Part shown: positions 36,700 to 46,232 of the stretch, in pieces
How the letters are laid out: every line of letters begins with the position of its first letter
How positions within the stretch are numbered: position 1 is the first letter of the stretch
DNA from: Thermococcus indicus
Lineage (GTDB): Archaea > Methanobacteriota_B > Thermococci > Thermococcales > Thermococcaceae
Assembly (NCBI RefSeq): GCF_006274605.1
Contig: NZ_CP040846.1
Coordinates: forward strand, 1,743,041 to 1,807,040
Direction of reading: 5' to 3'
DNA: 64,000 bases
Program-made: the position numbers and the translations under genes
Notes under the pieces: model-generated
Databases searched by the model: none
Told to the model about the DNA's origin: nothing
The model's input: the letters and a program-made list of their open reading frames with translations, nothing else

Positions 36700-37872
36700 C
36701 TACGGTGAGATTATCCCTTTTTTCGCCAATCCCCAGAACATCACTCCAGACACCAAAAACAGGGCTAAGCTAACCGCATACGGTAGCGTCGCGTGGACGC
36801 TCGCCAGAGCGCCGACAACAAAGGGCGTGAAGAGGTCGAGGAGCTTCCGGTAACTCGATATAGCCGCGTGGAACTCACTAGCCTTCTCTTTCGGAATCAG
36901 TTTGAACATCCAGGAGCGGTAGAAGGGGAACCAGAGGGTGTTCCCGAAGTCGCCGAGGGCATACACCACCAGCGCCAGCCAGAAGGGCGGTGAGAGGGCC
37001 ATTACCAGCGCGTAGACCGCATTGATGAACATCCCTATCCCAATGACCTGGAAGCCTCTCCCCTTTGGAACCCTCTCGCTGGCATAGGTTCCTATTATCG
37101 AGGCTAGACTGCTCGCACAGGCTATCAGCGTCACCTCAAAGACCGTTTTGTGGAGCACGAAGACGACGTAGTTGATGAGCACCAGCTCCGGGGCGAGCGC
37201 CCAGGCGAGCGTTAGTAAGGCCTCGAAGGCGAGGAGAACCTTGAATTCCCCCACCTTAAACGTGAAGCCCTCTGGCGTTACCCTCTCCTCTTTGCCAACC
37301 GAAGGCAGGAAAAACCAGATGTACGCTACTGTAACGGCTGAGAATAGGCCGAAGAAGATGAAGGCCCAGCGGTAGCTCTCCGGGCCTGGATAAACGTAGC
37401 CGAAGATGTAGCCGAGAATCGGGAAGGTTATTAGGCGGGCCATCTCCGGCAAACGGAGGTGCCAGGCGAATATCTCCTCATACTTGTCCTCAGGATAGAT
37501 TATCTGCTCGTATGCACGGTAGAGGGGGTAGAGCACGGTTGAAAGCTTTTCCACAGTCCTTCCGACGAAGAGGATAACTGGGGCAATTGCTCCTTTCGCG
37601 AGGCCATACAGAACGTAGGCGATGCCGTCTAAGACGTCTATCGCGATGAGGCCCTTCTTGATGTCCCAGCGGTTGAAGAGCCGGCCGAAGAGGTAAGTGA
37701 GAGGGATAGCGACGATGTTGACCGCCGTAAAGAACGCTCCGACCTCAAGGACGGAGTAACCGGTCTCCATGAGGTAGAGCGGGAAGAGTATCCAGACTAT
37801 CAGGCCGGGAGCGATGAGTGTGTGGTAGAGCATGTACGCTTTGGCTTCCCTCGGAATCTCGCTCCAGCGCAT
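36700..37872 (-). CDS. MFS transporter
   Basis: A 390-residue carrier with about 12 hydrophobic segments and the major-facilitator features: a first-half loop (LFGRLFNRWDIKKGLIAID), a large central cytosolic loop (SVGKEERVTPEGFTFKVGEFK) and a symmetrical second half (ASERVPKGRGFQVIG). The substrate is unknown. It converges on the ATPase with 2 bases between stop codons. Confidence 0.88.
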   Translation of the reverse strand: MRWSEIPREAKAYMLYHTLIAPGLIVWILFPLYLMETGYSVLEVGAFFTAVNIVAIPLTYLFGRLFNRWDIKKGLIAIDVLDGIAYVLYGLAKGAIAPVILFVGRTVEKLSTVLYPLYRAYEQIIYPEDKYEEIFAWHLRLPEMARLITFPILGYIFGYVYPGPESYRWAFIFFGLFSAVTVAYIWFFLPSVGKEERVTPEGFTFKVGEFKVLLAFEALLTLAWALAPELVLINYVVFVLHKTVFEVTLIACASSLASIIGTYASERVPKGRGFQVIGIGMFINAVYALVMALSPPFWLALVVYALGDFGNTLWFPFYRSWMFKLIPKEKASEFHAAISSYRKLLDLFTPFVVGALASVHATLPYAVSLALFLVSGVMFWGLAKKGIISP

Positions 37873-37940
37873 CTGAAGCCCCGTTCATATTTTTCGGAGG
37901 TCTTTTAAGGTTTAACGCTGATTCTTGAATGAGTGATTCC

Positions 37941-38642
37941 ATGCTCAGGGGCATCGGCTACCTCCTCTCCATAACGCTCGTGCTCTACGCCCTTTCCTCG
38001 CTCTCTAAAGGGCAGGGATTTTTTGCAACGTCAGTTGGGCGGCTCTTTGGGCTTCTTGTGGCCATTCTGCTGGCATATTTCATCTCCCGAATTTTCTATG
38101 GCCTTCCCTTGGACTGGGGAGCTGACGGGAAGAGCCTATCCCACGCCGTGGCACTCATGTTCCCCCTGTACGCGTTCTCCTTTGTGGCCGTGCTCTACTT
38201 CGGCGCGGAGAGATTCATGGACATGGCCAGGCCGGGTTTTGTGGACGAATGGAGCCTCTCACTGATTCCCTATTCCCTCGCCTTCTGGATTCTGAGCGGG
38301 ATTCTGACGGCGTTCTCCTACGATGCGGTGCCCTACGAACTCTTCGGTGAACGTGGGAGAACCGCTGGAATAGCCGGCGCCACAGTCGTCTTTGCCCTCA
38401 ACTACAACCAGCCCCTGCTTACGGGCTTCTGGAGGCCGGAGGACATAGTCTTCTTTGGGGCGGCCTTTGCCTACTCCTATTCGGTCAACGGGAAGGCGTC
38501 TTCCCTCGTCATTGCCTATCTCATCTCCGAGCTCCCTCTGTGGTGGTGTCTCCTCTATCCGCTCGGGGGGACAGTCTTCGTCGGCTACATGACGGCGCGG
38601 TTTCTTCTCTCTGCCTGCTTCCTTTTCAGGCATTTGGCGTAA
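37941..38642 (+). CDS. Unrecognised multi-pass membrane protein
   Basis: About 233 residues with six to seven hydrophobic segments and few charged residues. No family motif is recognised. ATG 37941 is preferred because GAGTGATT sits just upstream; an ATG at 37929 is in the same frame. A TATA-like CTTTTAAGG lies near 37901. It is divergent from the MFS gene and its 3' end overlaps the convergent acetyltransferase by 58 bases. Confidence 0.72.
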   Translation: MLRGIGYLLSITLVLYALSSLSKGQGFFATSVGRLFGLLVAILLAYFISRIFYGLPLDWGADGKSLSHAVALMFPLYAFSFVAVLYFGAERFMDMARPGFVDEWSLSLIPYSLAFWILSGILTAFSYDAVPYELFGERGRTAGIAGATVVFALNYNQPLLTGFWRPEDIVFFGAAFAYSYSVNGKASSLVIAYLISELPLWWCLLYPLGGTVFVGYMTARFLLSACFLFRHLA

Positions 38643-39076
38643 ATCAGCGCCGGCTCGCCCCATTGGGGATAGGGGTCGATCAGGGCTATCCTCACAAATC
38701 CATTCCACTCGTAGAAGCGCCTTGTCTCGTCGTAGGGTTTGTAGGTTAAATCGCCCGAGCTCTTGACGACGAGGAGCTCGAAGCCCCTCTCCCTCGCCCA
38801 TCCCTCAACGAAGCGGAGCATTTCCGTCCCGATTCCTTTTCCTCGGTGCTCCCTCCCCACGGCCATCCAGAGGATTTCAAGGGCTTTTCCGTTGAGCGGT
38901 TTGATGGTAATGAAGCCGAAAACCTCTTCCCCTTCAATGGCGATGAAGGTCGTCTCTCCCATCAAATCCCGCTCCATTGCTCTGAGGCCGGCCTCGTTGA
39001 ACCACTCTGGGAGCTCGCGGGCTATTTGAAGGCATTTTTCTATATCGTCCTCCCCTACAGCCGTGACGATGTTCAA
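38585..39076 (-). CDS. GNAT family N-acetyltransferase
   Basis: About 163 residues with the acetyl-CoA binding motif VGREHRGKGIGTEML near the middle and a C-terminal FYEWNGFVRIALIDPY. TTG 39076 is favoured by GGTGAG a few bases upstream; GTG 39085 and TTG 39088 are in frame. It is divergent from the glycosidase gene, sharing one TATA-like element between them. The substrate is unknown. Confidence 0.85.
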   Translation of the reverse strand: MNIVTAVGEDDIEKCLQIARELPEWFNEAGLRAMERDLMGETTFIAIEGEEVFGFITIKPLNGKALEILWMAVGREHRGKGIGTEMLRFVEGWARERGFELLVVKSSGDLTYKPYDETRRFYEWNGFVRIALIDPYPQWGEPALIYAKCLKRKQAERRNRAVM

Positions 39077-39103
39077 TGCACTCACCAATTTGATTCCTCA
39101 AGA

Positions 39104-39113
39104 AGCTTTAAAT
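39104..39113. promoter_or_regulatory. Shared TATA element of a divergent pair
   Basis: GCTTTAAATG reads as a TATA box in both directions: about 30 bases ahead of the acetyltransferase start at 39076 and about 35 bases ahead of the glycosidase start at 39145-39148. A single bidirectional promoter core is plausible. Confidence 0.4.
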
Positions 39114-39144
39114 GGAGTTTCCCCAAGTTTAGTGGGCGGTCGGC

Positions 39145-40251
39145 GTGTTGAAAAAACTAATTCCACTCACGGCTTTTTTAGTGGTCCTTCTGCTTATCCT
39201 CGGACTGCTGTTCATCAACCAAACACCCAACCTTCCGCCCTGCGAGGACAATACCACGTACGCCCTTGCCCCTGGCGCTAACGGCTCTCTCGGCGTCCTG
39301 ATAGTCTACATGGACCCGGGTATAAGCCACGGGCGGGCGGAGGCGGTTTTCGACGCGGCGAAGAAAGCGGGTGCAAAGTGGGTGAGGATAGGCTTTATCT
39401 GGGCGCTGGCGGAGCCCTTGCCAGGCGAATACAACTTCACAGAGTTCGACTGGATAATCAACGCCGCCCTGGAGAGGAACCTCTCCGTGCTTCCCGTTGT
39501 GATGTTCACGCCGAGGTGGGCCTCGGGACGGCCAAACGCGAAGGACTACTACCTCTATCCACCGGCCAGGGGCGAATATCTCCGGGATTTCGCAAAGGCC
39601 ATTGCCACGCACTACAGGGGAAGAATAACCCACTGGGAGCTCTGGAACGAGCCGGACATGCGGGGCTTCCTCAGAGACCTCGACGGGGACGGCTCGACCG
39701 CCGACGAGTACGCGGAGATGTTGGCTTACTTCCACAGCGGCATAAAGGCCGGAGACCCAAATGCAGGGGTCGTTCTCGGTGGACTTGCCAATTCAAAGGT
39801 CGAACCCTCCTGCGAGAAGGACTACCTCAGAAAGCTCCTGAGCGACCCGGACTTTCCGGCCGGGAAGAACTTCGATGTCATGAACATCCACACGAACTTC
39901 CGGAGTCCGCGGGAGATTATCGAGGAAATCCGGGAGACCCGGGCGACTCTGGAGGAGTTCGGCCTCGAAAAGCCCCTCTGGATAACGGAGGCGAGCTACA
40001 CGCCCGTTAGGAAGTTCCAGACTCTGCCGTGCTATTTAGGAGATGAGGGATTTGACCGCTACGTCCACGATGCACTCGTGGTGGAGCTGAACGAGGGTGC
40101 CGAGGTGGTCTTCTGGGCGGCCCTCCACGACTACGGGAGCGACCGGCCGGAGAGCGACCCCTACAAGCATTCCGGACTCTACACCTACGACCTGAAGCCC
40201 AAGAGGGCGGCGGAAGTATTTAAAGGGTTAAGCAAGGAGCTCGGAAATTAA
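39145..40251 (+). CDS. Secreted or membrane-anchored clan GH-A glycoside hydrolase
   Basis: A 368-residue protein with an N-terminal hydrophobic anchor (residues 6-25) and a TIM-barrel glycosidase domain. WELWNEPD carries the acid/base Glu (E169) and PLWITEAS the nucleophile Glu (E282), as in GH5/GH39/GH53-like retaining enzymes; RIGFIWALAEPLPGEYNF is a typical first-strand motif. It probably cleaves a beta-linked polysaccharide outside the cell. The start is GTG 39145 or TTG 39148, after GGGCGGT. Confidence 0.85.
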   Translation: MLKKLIPLTAFLVVLLLILGLLFINQTPNLPPCEDNTTYALAPGANGSLGVLIVYMDPGISHGRAEAVFDAAKKAGAKWVRIGFIWALAEPLPGEYNFTEFDWIINAALERNLSVLPVVMFTPRWASGRPNAKDYYLYPPARGEYLRDFAKAIATHYRGRITHWELWNEPDMRGFLRDLDGDGSTADEYAEMLAYFHSGIKAGDPNAGVVLGGLANSKVEPSCEKDYLRKLLSDPDFPAGKNFDVMNIHTNFRSPREIIEEIRETRATLEEFGLEKPLWITEASYTPVRKFQTLPCYLGDEGFDRYVHDALVVELNEGAEVVFWAALHDYGSDRPESDPYKHSGLYTYDLKPKRAAEVFKGLSKELGN

Positions 40252-40880
40252 CGCCGCTCCAGCCACTTTTCCAGAGCATTATTGGCAAGCCTTAGGAGCT
40301 CTCCTTTCGTTCCTCCCTTTTTGTAAAACTCCTCCAACAGCTCCATGAAACGCTTTTCCTCCTCTGTGAACTTCTCGCCCTTCCAGCGGAAGATTCTGAA
40401 CCTCTCACCGAGCAACTCTACCGTGTGGAATCCGCTATCCCTGGGCGTCGGCTCTAAATCCTTCACGAGCTCGATGGTGTTTATTGTGTCGTAGCCGAGC
40501 CTCTTCCAGAAGGCTATCGCATTCCTGTCCTGGGGTAGGACAAAAAGGTAGAGCGCCGAGTCCCACTTCAGCACCTCTTCCTCTGTCTTTTTCACGAGTC
40601 CTCTGCCTATTCCTCTCCCTCTGAACTCTGGCCTCACGTATATTTCCTCCACCCAGAAGGACCCTTCCCTGCTCGAAACCCTGATGAAGCCTATTGCCTT
40701 TCCTTCATCGAAGGCGAGGAATATTAAATCGCCCCTTTTGAAGTAGTGCACCGCCTCGGCCCTGTATTCTGCCTCTGCATAGGGGCTCCAGCCCTGCTTA
40801 GCCCTCAGCTCCTTGAAGAACTCAATGTACAGCTCCTGGAAGTCCCGAAGGTGTTCCTCATCGAGACGGAGTATCTCCAT
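40248..40880 (-). CDS. GNAT family N-acetyltransferase
   Basis: About 210 residues. The acetyl-CoA motif EEIYVRPEFRGRGIGRGLV is near residue 80, followed by LFVLPQDRNAIAFWKRLGY. The C-terminal 60 residues form an extra charged helical part. ATG 40880 follows GAGAGGTGA; the GTG at 40889 is inside that ribosome site. It overlaps the upstream acetyltransferase by 23 bases, so they form an operon. The substrate is unknown. Confidence 0.85.
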   Translation of the reverse strand: MEILRLDEEHLRDFQELYIEFFKELRAKQGWSPYAEAEYRAEAVHYFKRGDLIFLAFDEGKAIGFIRVSSREGSFWVEEIYVRPEFRGRGIGRGLVKKTEEEVLKWDSALYLFVLPQDRNAIAFWKRLGYDTINTIELVKDLEPTPRDSGFHTVELLGERFRIFRWKGEKFTEEEKRFMELLEEFYKKGGTKGELLRLANNALEKWLERR

Positions 40881-41706
40881 TATCTTCACCTCTCAGGGCT
40901 ATCTTCTTCCTGAAAACCAGGACGTTAGGCTCCTCGGTCTCGTCCCAGAGGTGGAGGCCGAGCCTCCTCAGTCCCGGCAGGAGCGGTTTAACCCCGCTCG
41001 GAAGCATCAGGTCGAACTCTTTCTGGTTCCTCTCATTGGCCACCCATGCCATCGCCGGGAGCATCGCTTTAAGCGTGGCTAAGCCAACGTCAAGGGGAGT
41101 GAAGGTCGTCCCCTTCTTTGAGACGAGGAAGCGGAAGCCGTTGAAGTCGTAGAGCTCCGCGTTTCTCTTAATCCACTTTAGGGCCCCCTCGCTTCTCCTC
41201 ACGAAGCGCCAGCCGACTGGGATGATCCCGAGGGTTAGGTCCTCCAAAGTGGGCTCGACTCTCTCCGGCTCTTCTAGCCCAAGATCCTCTGTTTTAGCCC
41301 CGAGGACGAAGAACTTGGCCTTAACCTGAAAGCCCGTCTTTTCAGCCATCGAGATGCTCTCACGGTTGAGGAAGTAGGTCGCGAACTCCAAAGCTTCAAT
41401 TCTTCCCCCTTGGGCGAGCCTTTCGCCGAGTTCGAGCATAAAGTTGTGGAGCTTTCTCCCATACCCCCTGCCCCTGTGATCCGGGTGAACCCTCAAACCC
41501 TCAAGCCAGCCGACCTTTCCAGGCAGGAGGGTTAGCTTTGCCGTCCCGATGACCCTTCCGTCCAGCTCAAGCACGTAGAAGTAGCCGTCTCTAAGCCATT
41601 CGTCAAAGACTCTCGCCAGGTAGTCATCCCCACTCCAGGTCAGCCTTGCAATCTCCTCGATGAAGGGCTTATCCTCGGGCCTTGCCTCGCGTATGAGCGG
41701 TTCCAT
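40858..41706 (-). CDS. GNAT family N-acetyltransferase, long form
   Basis: A 282-residue protein with an N-terminal GNAT domain (VGWLEGLRVHPDHRGRGYGRKL near residue 65-85, NRESISMAEKTGF) and a C-terminal 140-residue extension of mixed alpha/beta, as in some two-domain archaeal GNATs. GGTGATAAC precedes the ATG. First gene of the two-gene operon. Confidence 0.85.
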   Translation of the reverse strand: MEPLIREARPEDKPFIEEIARLTWSGDDYLARVFDEWLRDGYFYVLELDGRVIGTAKLTLLPGKVGWLEGLRVHPDHRGRGYGRKLHNFMLELGERLAQGGRIEALEFATYFLNRESISMAEKTGFQVKAKFFVLGAKTEDLGLEEPERVEPTLEDLTLGIIPVGWRFVRRSEGALKWIKRNAELYDFNGFRFLVSKKGTTFTPLDVGLATLKAMLPAMAWVANERNQKEFDLMLPSGVKPLLPGLRRLGLHLWDETEEPNVLVFRKKIALRGEDNGDTPSR

Positions 41707-41771
41707 GTTATCACCAATGATGGTTGGGGAAACCTTTTAAGGCCCTTTCCCAATTACGCTCGGTGGTGTTA

Positions 41772-42275
41772 ATGAGGCGCATCGCGTCGCTCATCCTCGC
41801 CGTGCTCTTGGTCATTGCTGCCGCCCTCAGTTACTCGTACCACCGGCAGGAAAGAGGACTCAAGACCGCCGTGAATGGGCTGTTTGAGGTTTCAAACACC
41901 GCCCTCTTCTGCCTTGAGGACATGGACGCCCTCGGAATCATGCTCGAGAGCAACGTGAGCAATGACGTCCTCCGGGAGAGGCTGAGCAGGTACGATTACT
42001 GCTCTATGATGCTGGAAAAGGCGTCTTTCTCACTCTACTCCATAAATAGGGAGAGGAGGTACTGGAAGCTCCATGTGGCGGCCAGTAACATGGAGGTCTA
42101 CTTCCACACGGCCATGAACAGTCAGAATCCCCGGGAGAAACTACCCGAGAATGTGGAGCTTATCACGGAGATATCCCGGGAAATAAACGCGATACTCCAG
42201 AACGGGGGAGTGGAAGGGCTGAGTGATGCCCAAGCGGAAAAGCTCTTCAATCTGACCCAATCCCTCTCAGGTTAA
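41772..42275 (+). CDS. Unrecognised membrane-anchored protein, 167 residues
   Basis: An N-terminal hydrophobic segment (residues 4-22) is followed by a helical extracytoplasmic domain. ATG 41772 follows CGGTGGTG. A TATA-like CCTTTTAAGG (41734-41743) lies between it and the divergent acetyltransferase. No family is recognised. Confidence 0.68.
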   Translation: MRRIASLILAVLLVIAAALSYSYHRQERGLKTAVNGLFEVSNTALFCLEDMDALGIMLESNVSNDVLRERLSRYDYCSMMLEKASFSLYSINRERRYWKLHVAASNMEVYFHTAMNSQNPREKLPENVELITEISREINAILQNGGVEGLSDAQAEKLFNLTQSLSG

Positions 42276-42346
42276 ATCTTCCTAGTTCACGAGGTGTTCC
42301 ATGGATTTCACTGAAATCTGTAATTGACTTTACTGATACCGCTACC

Positions 42347-42793
42347 CTACAGACCTCGGACTCTCTTAAGCGCTTGGTACAGAGTCTTTCCCAACAGGAA
42401 TGAAACAACAGGCATAATGTATGCTCCAACTATCAGTACCAGACTGTTATCACTGTAGCCAGAATGATTGGAGAGTGAACTAATGACAAATGCAAACACT
42501 AATGTTATCAACGGGATGACCAGTGCCAGTATCCCGAATTCTTTAAGAGATACTTTTGTTTTCCATAGAAATATTAGCGTAAACACTAAAAGTAGCAGTG
42601 TGGGATAGACGAGCTCATAACTTCCCCTGACCAGGTACCTTCCTGAAATCGGATCGTACTGCACTGAGATTAAGGGAATAGCATCCATGGCGTGAGGATA
42701 GTACTGGGCGAGCTTATCTATTCCCAGTATTGTAATTGACCACAGAGGGGATGCAAAGAGCAAAAAGAGGACAATTTTCCAGTAACCCTTCAT
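42347..42793 (-). CDS. Unrecognised four-helix membrane protein
   Basis: A 148-residue protein with four hydrophobic segments (about 5-22, 60-78, 84-104, 112-132). It lies 12 bases after the exported protein at 42806 on the same strand, so they are co-transcribed. Codon use is AT-richer than the surrounding genes. No family is recognised. Confidence 0.68.
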   Translation of the reverse strand: MKGYWKIVLFLLFASPLWSITILGIDKLAQYYPHAMDAIPLISVQYDPISGRYLVRGSYELVYPTLLLLVFTLIFLWKTKVSLKEFGILALVIPLITLVFAFVISSLSNHSGYSDNSLVLIVGAYIMPVVSFLLGKTLYQALKRVRGL

Positions 42794-42805
42794 GGCTGTT
42801 CACCA

Positions 42806-43678
42806 TTATCTCAAGGACGTTTTCTTAATTTTTGTTGCATACCCATCATTGTACGGATTGGAGATGTAGTTGTAGAGGTAGTAGTAGTCTGGAGTTATGA
42901 CCCATGGTGAGGAATAGTATGACCAGACCTTTTCTTCAGCTTGCTCAAAGGAGATGACGTCATGATCTCTGTCTTCATAATGGGCAGAGCCAATAACTTT
43001 TCCGTTATATATCACCCATAGCCTTATGTGGTATCTCGGCCCGAGTGTTCTAGTGGTGGCCATGTCGTCTCCTTCTTCCCATCCACTGCCTCCATATTGA
43101 GGTGGATCATAGATGTATTGACTGGATGCTACCACCCAATCATACCATCCTGCATTGCCAAGTACTTCCTTAACCTCACTCTTTGTCCCACCCTCCCAGA
43201 CTATGTTCACAGGATCTGCTTTTTCATAGTAAATATGACAGATAAGATACCCACATGACTCTAATTTCTTCCAAGTCCACCTTGGTAGATATGGATACGA
43301 CTTCCACCATTGGAATGGATCGTCGCTTGTGGTTATGACTGTTGTTTTATAGTAGATCCTTTTTATAGTTTTACCTATACCCAGAGAGTGTGCCTCTAGT
43401 GGATAGAGTTTTGCCAGAGTTTTCATGTCTATCTTAACCTTTTCAACCCTTGAAAGTTTGTTGACTCCAAATTTGGCTTTTAGCTTATCTCCAGTATATT
43501 CAATTCGCTTGACAAGCTCCCCGTTTTTGTATGTGAGCTCTTCAACAACAAGTACTCTGACGGTATGTTCTTTTGCCCATTCTTCCCAGGAATCCTCGGA
43601 TTTGCCTGCCGCCACAGAGCTAATGAAGCTTAAAACCACTACGCCCAGCAGCAAGATGCTTACTAATTTCCAACGCAT
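42806..43678 (-). CDS. Unrecognised exported protein rich in Tyr and Trp
   Basis: A 290-residue protein with a signal peptide (KLVSILLLGVVVLSFISSVAA, cleavage near residue 24). The mature part is rich in Tyr and Trp (WWKSYPYLPRWTWKK, YYYLYNYISNPYNDGY). Two Cys (CGYLIC) might form a disulphide. ATG 43678 follows GGGGTGAT. The gene is AT-rich, like its downstream partner, suggesting recent arrival. The region upstream to 43930 is very AT-rich and empty. No function can be assigned. Confidence 0.68.
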   Translation of the reverse strand: MRWKLVSILLLGVVVLSFISSVAAGKSEDSWEEWAKEHTVRVLVVEELTYKNGELVKRIEYTGDKLKAKFGVNKLSRVEKVKIDMKTLAKLYPLEAHSLGIGKTIKRIYYKTTVITTSDDPFQWWKSYPYLPRWTWKKLESCGYLICHIYYEKADPVNIVWEGGTKSEVKEVLGNAGWYDWVVASSQYIYDPPQYGGSGWEEGDDMATTRTLGPRYHIRLWVIYNGKVIGSAHYEDRDHDVISFEQAEEKVWSYYSSPWVITPDYYYLYNYISNPYNDGYATKIKKTSLR

Positions 43679-43930
43679 TAGTATCACCCCAGTAGCTTTT
43701 CACATTATTATAGACAGTTCTGGATTATTTAAGTTTTCCTCTAATTAACGTAAAATAAATTTAAAAAATAAGTAAGCTGTAAAACGCTTCATTATCTGAA
43801 ATGGGAAGATATTAAGACAGAAAAACTCCAGAAAGTTACCAAAAACTGAAATTTATTGTGAACTCTGGGATTATACTCAAGAAATATGATAGCAGGTGCT
43901 CCTTGAAGCGTCATGTGGTATCATAGAGTT

Positions 43931-45092
43931 TTATACGCTGGGCCCTTTAAGGATATATCGAAGTGAAAACGTTGCCAAGAACGCCAGCACTGTGGTTATA
44001 CTCGTGGCTAAGAAAACTTTCAATCCTCCTTCAATCAGCCACGCAAAGACCAGCTGCGAGAGAGGAATCACCAGCGTTGCGAGAGCATCAAAAACTCCCC
44101 TCGCAGTTCCAAGGCTCTTTAGAGGGATGAACTTCTGCATCAGGCTGTCGAAGGAGACGTTGAGGAGCTCCCCACCAAAGCCGAGCAGAAAGACCGCAGG
44201 GAACAGCGCTATCACCGCCGGAACGCCGACGATGAGAAGTGCAAGGCTCTGGATGAGCATTCCGAGGATCAGCGGCCTCTTTATTCTACCCAGCCTTTTG
44301 GTGGCCAGGTAGGTCAGACCAGCCGCCGCAATCAGACTTCCAGCTGTCGTGAGAGACTGGAGAAGGCCGTACAGAACCCTGCCCTTTGCTAGCTCCCTCA
44401 GCGAGGCGAAGACGAATATCCTGAAGGAACCTATAGCGAAGTTGAAGAGCAGCACCGAGGCGAGTATTCCAACTACGAGCCTTTTGCTGATCTGCAACCG
44501 CTTCTCTTCTCCCCGTTCAGCGGTTCCTTCGCGCTTCACCTCGATGTTCAGGTAGGGGAGGAGCGTGAGCGCGCCGATTAGAAGGAGAACCGCGTCGAGG
44601 AACATTGCCCCGATTCCGAAGCGATACGCTAAGAATCCGGCCAGTGGAAACGCCACCAGGGAGACCCCCGTTCCCCACAGTCGCCAGCGCCGCGTTCAGC
44701 CCCTGAAGCTCAGACTCGTCAAGGGTCATCGAGGCTACCAACGAGAAACCGTAGTAGCGGTGGAGGATGTCGAGGGCTGAAATACCCGAGACTATTAGGT
44801 AGAAAGCCCAGACGTTCGAGGAGAGCGGCACTATGAGAACCGCCAGCAGGGCTTGAAGGATGAGCGCCAGAAAGGCCAGCCTCACCTTTTTGGCCGTTCT
44901 ATCGAGAGTTCTTCCGAGGATTGGAGGGAGAATAACCCACGGCAGGTGAGTGAAGAGCGCAAAACCGCCGATGCTCACCAGCGAGCCGGTTGTGTCCAGC
45001 AGGCTCCAGGGTAGGGCGACGCTTTCCACTGCATCCCCGATGATTCTGAGAGATGATGTGAGCATGTGCAGGCGGTAGAGGGTTTGCCTCAT
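43931..45092 (-). pseudogene. MFS transporter broken by a one-base frameshift
   Basis: The N-terminal half (from ATG 45092) shows MFS helices 1-5 and runs into a wrong frame after LNAALATVGN. The C-terminal half lies in the adjacent frame from about 44670 to 43931 with helices 6-12. Deleting one base from the C run at 44673-44676 (G run on the coding strand) restores ATVGTGVSLVAFPLAG and a continuous protein of about 386 residues. It may be a pseudogene or a sequencing error. Confidence 0.82.
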
Positions 45093-45153
45093 GAAAACGG
45101 GTCAGAGGGAGAATTTAAAAGAATTGTGAAATAGAATTCATACGGGATTCAAA

Positions 45154-45756
45154 ATGGAGAAGTGAGACTTTGACGGCTGGACTGAAAGCTACGATGAGGA
45201 CGTAAGGAAGGAGGACTGGATACACAGGGACTACTGGAAGGTTCTCAGGCTCGTTACCGAACGAGCCAGAGGTATTGTCGTGGACATTGGTTGCGGCACG
45301 GGCAACATACTGCGCTTCCTTGACTCAGAAAGCTACATCGGTGTCGAGCCTTCAGGGGGTATGCGTGAGAAGTTCAGGGAGAAGCACGGCTTTGAACCGC
45401 TTGACGGCCACTTCTTGGCACTTCCCCTGCCTGATGGAGTAGCTGACACTGTAATAACGACCTACGCCTTTCACCACGTGCCAGATAAACAAAAGGAGGA
45501 CGCAATAAAGGAGATGCTCCGCGTTCTTAAGCCCGGCGGGAGAATCGTCATCGCCGACGTGATGTTTGAGTCAGAGGAGGAAAAGATGAGAATCGGGGAG
45601 GAGGACGATCTAAAGGAGGAGATAGAGGACGAGTACTTTGCGACACTTGAACACCTGCAGAAAATTTGTGGAAAGCTTGGGCTGGAGTGCTGGTTCGAGA
45701 GGATAAACAGATACGTCTGGATTGCCGAACTGCTCACCCCTGACCGGAAAGGCTAA
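45154..45756 (+). pseudogene. SAM-dependent methyltransferase with a stop at codon 4
   Basis: From ATG 45154 the frame reads M-E-K-stop-D-F-D-G-W and then stays open to 45756. It covers WIHRDYWKVLRLV, motif I VVDIGCGTGNILRFL, AYHFHHVPDK-like post-motifs and LRVLKPGGRIVIAD. The TGA at 45163-45165 stands where TGG (Trp) would be expected. The only later start, GTG 45280, falls inside motif I and would remove needed helices. It is likely a fresh nonsense mutation in a class I methyltransferase, or an error. Confidence 0.75.
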
Positions 45757-45781
45757 AGGATTGACCACCCTATGGAGGATC

Positions 45782-46222
45782 ATGCCCGATGAAGACCTTG
45801 CCAGGGAAGTTCAGGAGCTCAGGAAGGCACTTGAGGAGCTCAGGGAGAGCTTCGCCGTCGTTTCCCAGATGGCGCAGGCCTACCTTCGGCTCATCAACAT
45901 ATACGCCCAGTACGGTGGGCTCAGAATAGACCTAGTTGTCCCGGAGGTCAGGAGCGACCCGATAGCGCGTGAAATCGTCCGGATTCTCTTCGACCTGAAG
46001 AGGGCCAACGTGAGTCAGATAGCGCGGGAGCTGAAGGGAAGGCGCGGAAAGGCCTCACGGAACACCGTCAGGGCGAAGCTTAGGGAATTGGTTGAGCTCG
46101 GCATCGTCATCGAGGTTCCTGGTGAGAGGGGGAAGGTCTACGCTCTCTCCCGCGAGGTGGTCAAAAAGTGGCTCGAAATGATCGGAATGCCGATTAGGCT
46201 TGACCACACTAATGATTATTGA
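45782..46222 (+). CDS. Winged-helix DNA-binding protein
   Basis: A 146-residue protein with an N-terminal coiled coil (AREVQELRKALEELRESF) and a winged helix-turn-helix (REIVRILFDLKRANVSQIARELKGR...VRAKLRELVELGIVIEV, in parts). It is probably a transcription regulator of the MarR/ArsR-like kind. ATG 45782 follows GGAGGATC. The DUF1641 gene starts 11 bases after its stop, so it likely controls or accompanies that gene. Confidence 0.8.
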   Translation: MPDEDLAREVQELRKALEELRESFAVVSQMAQAYLRLINIYAQYGGLRIDLVVPEVRSDPIAREIVRILFDLKRANVSQIARELKGRRGKASRNTVRAKLRELVELGIVIEVPGERGKVYALSREVVKKWLEMIGMPIRLDHTNDY

Positions 46223-46232
46223 GGTGGTTGAT

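Noticed and set aside
42280-42346. Possible C/D box small RNA between two genes
   Set aside because: CTGA-like words occur but no RTGATGA C box at suitable spacing was found on either strand.
45163-45165. In-frame TGA of the methyltransferase as a recoded selenocysteine codon
   Set aside because: Thermococcales are not known to use selenocysteine, the position suits Trp, and no recoding structure is evident. The same reasoning applies to the TGA in the fragment at 10172.
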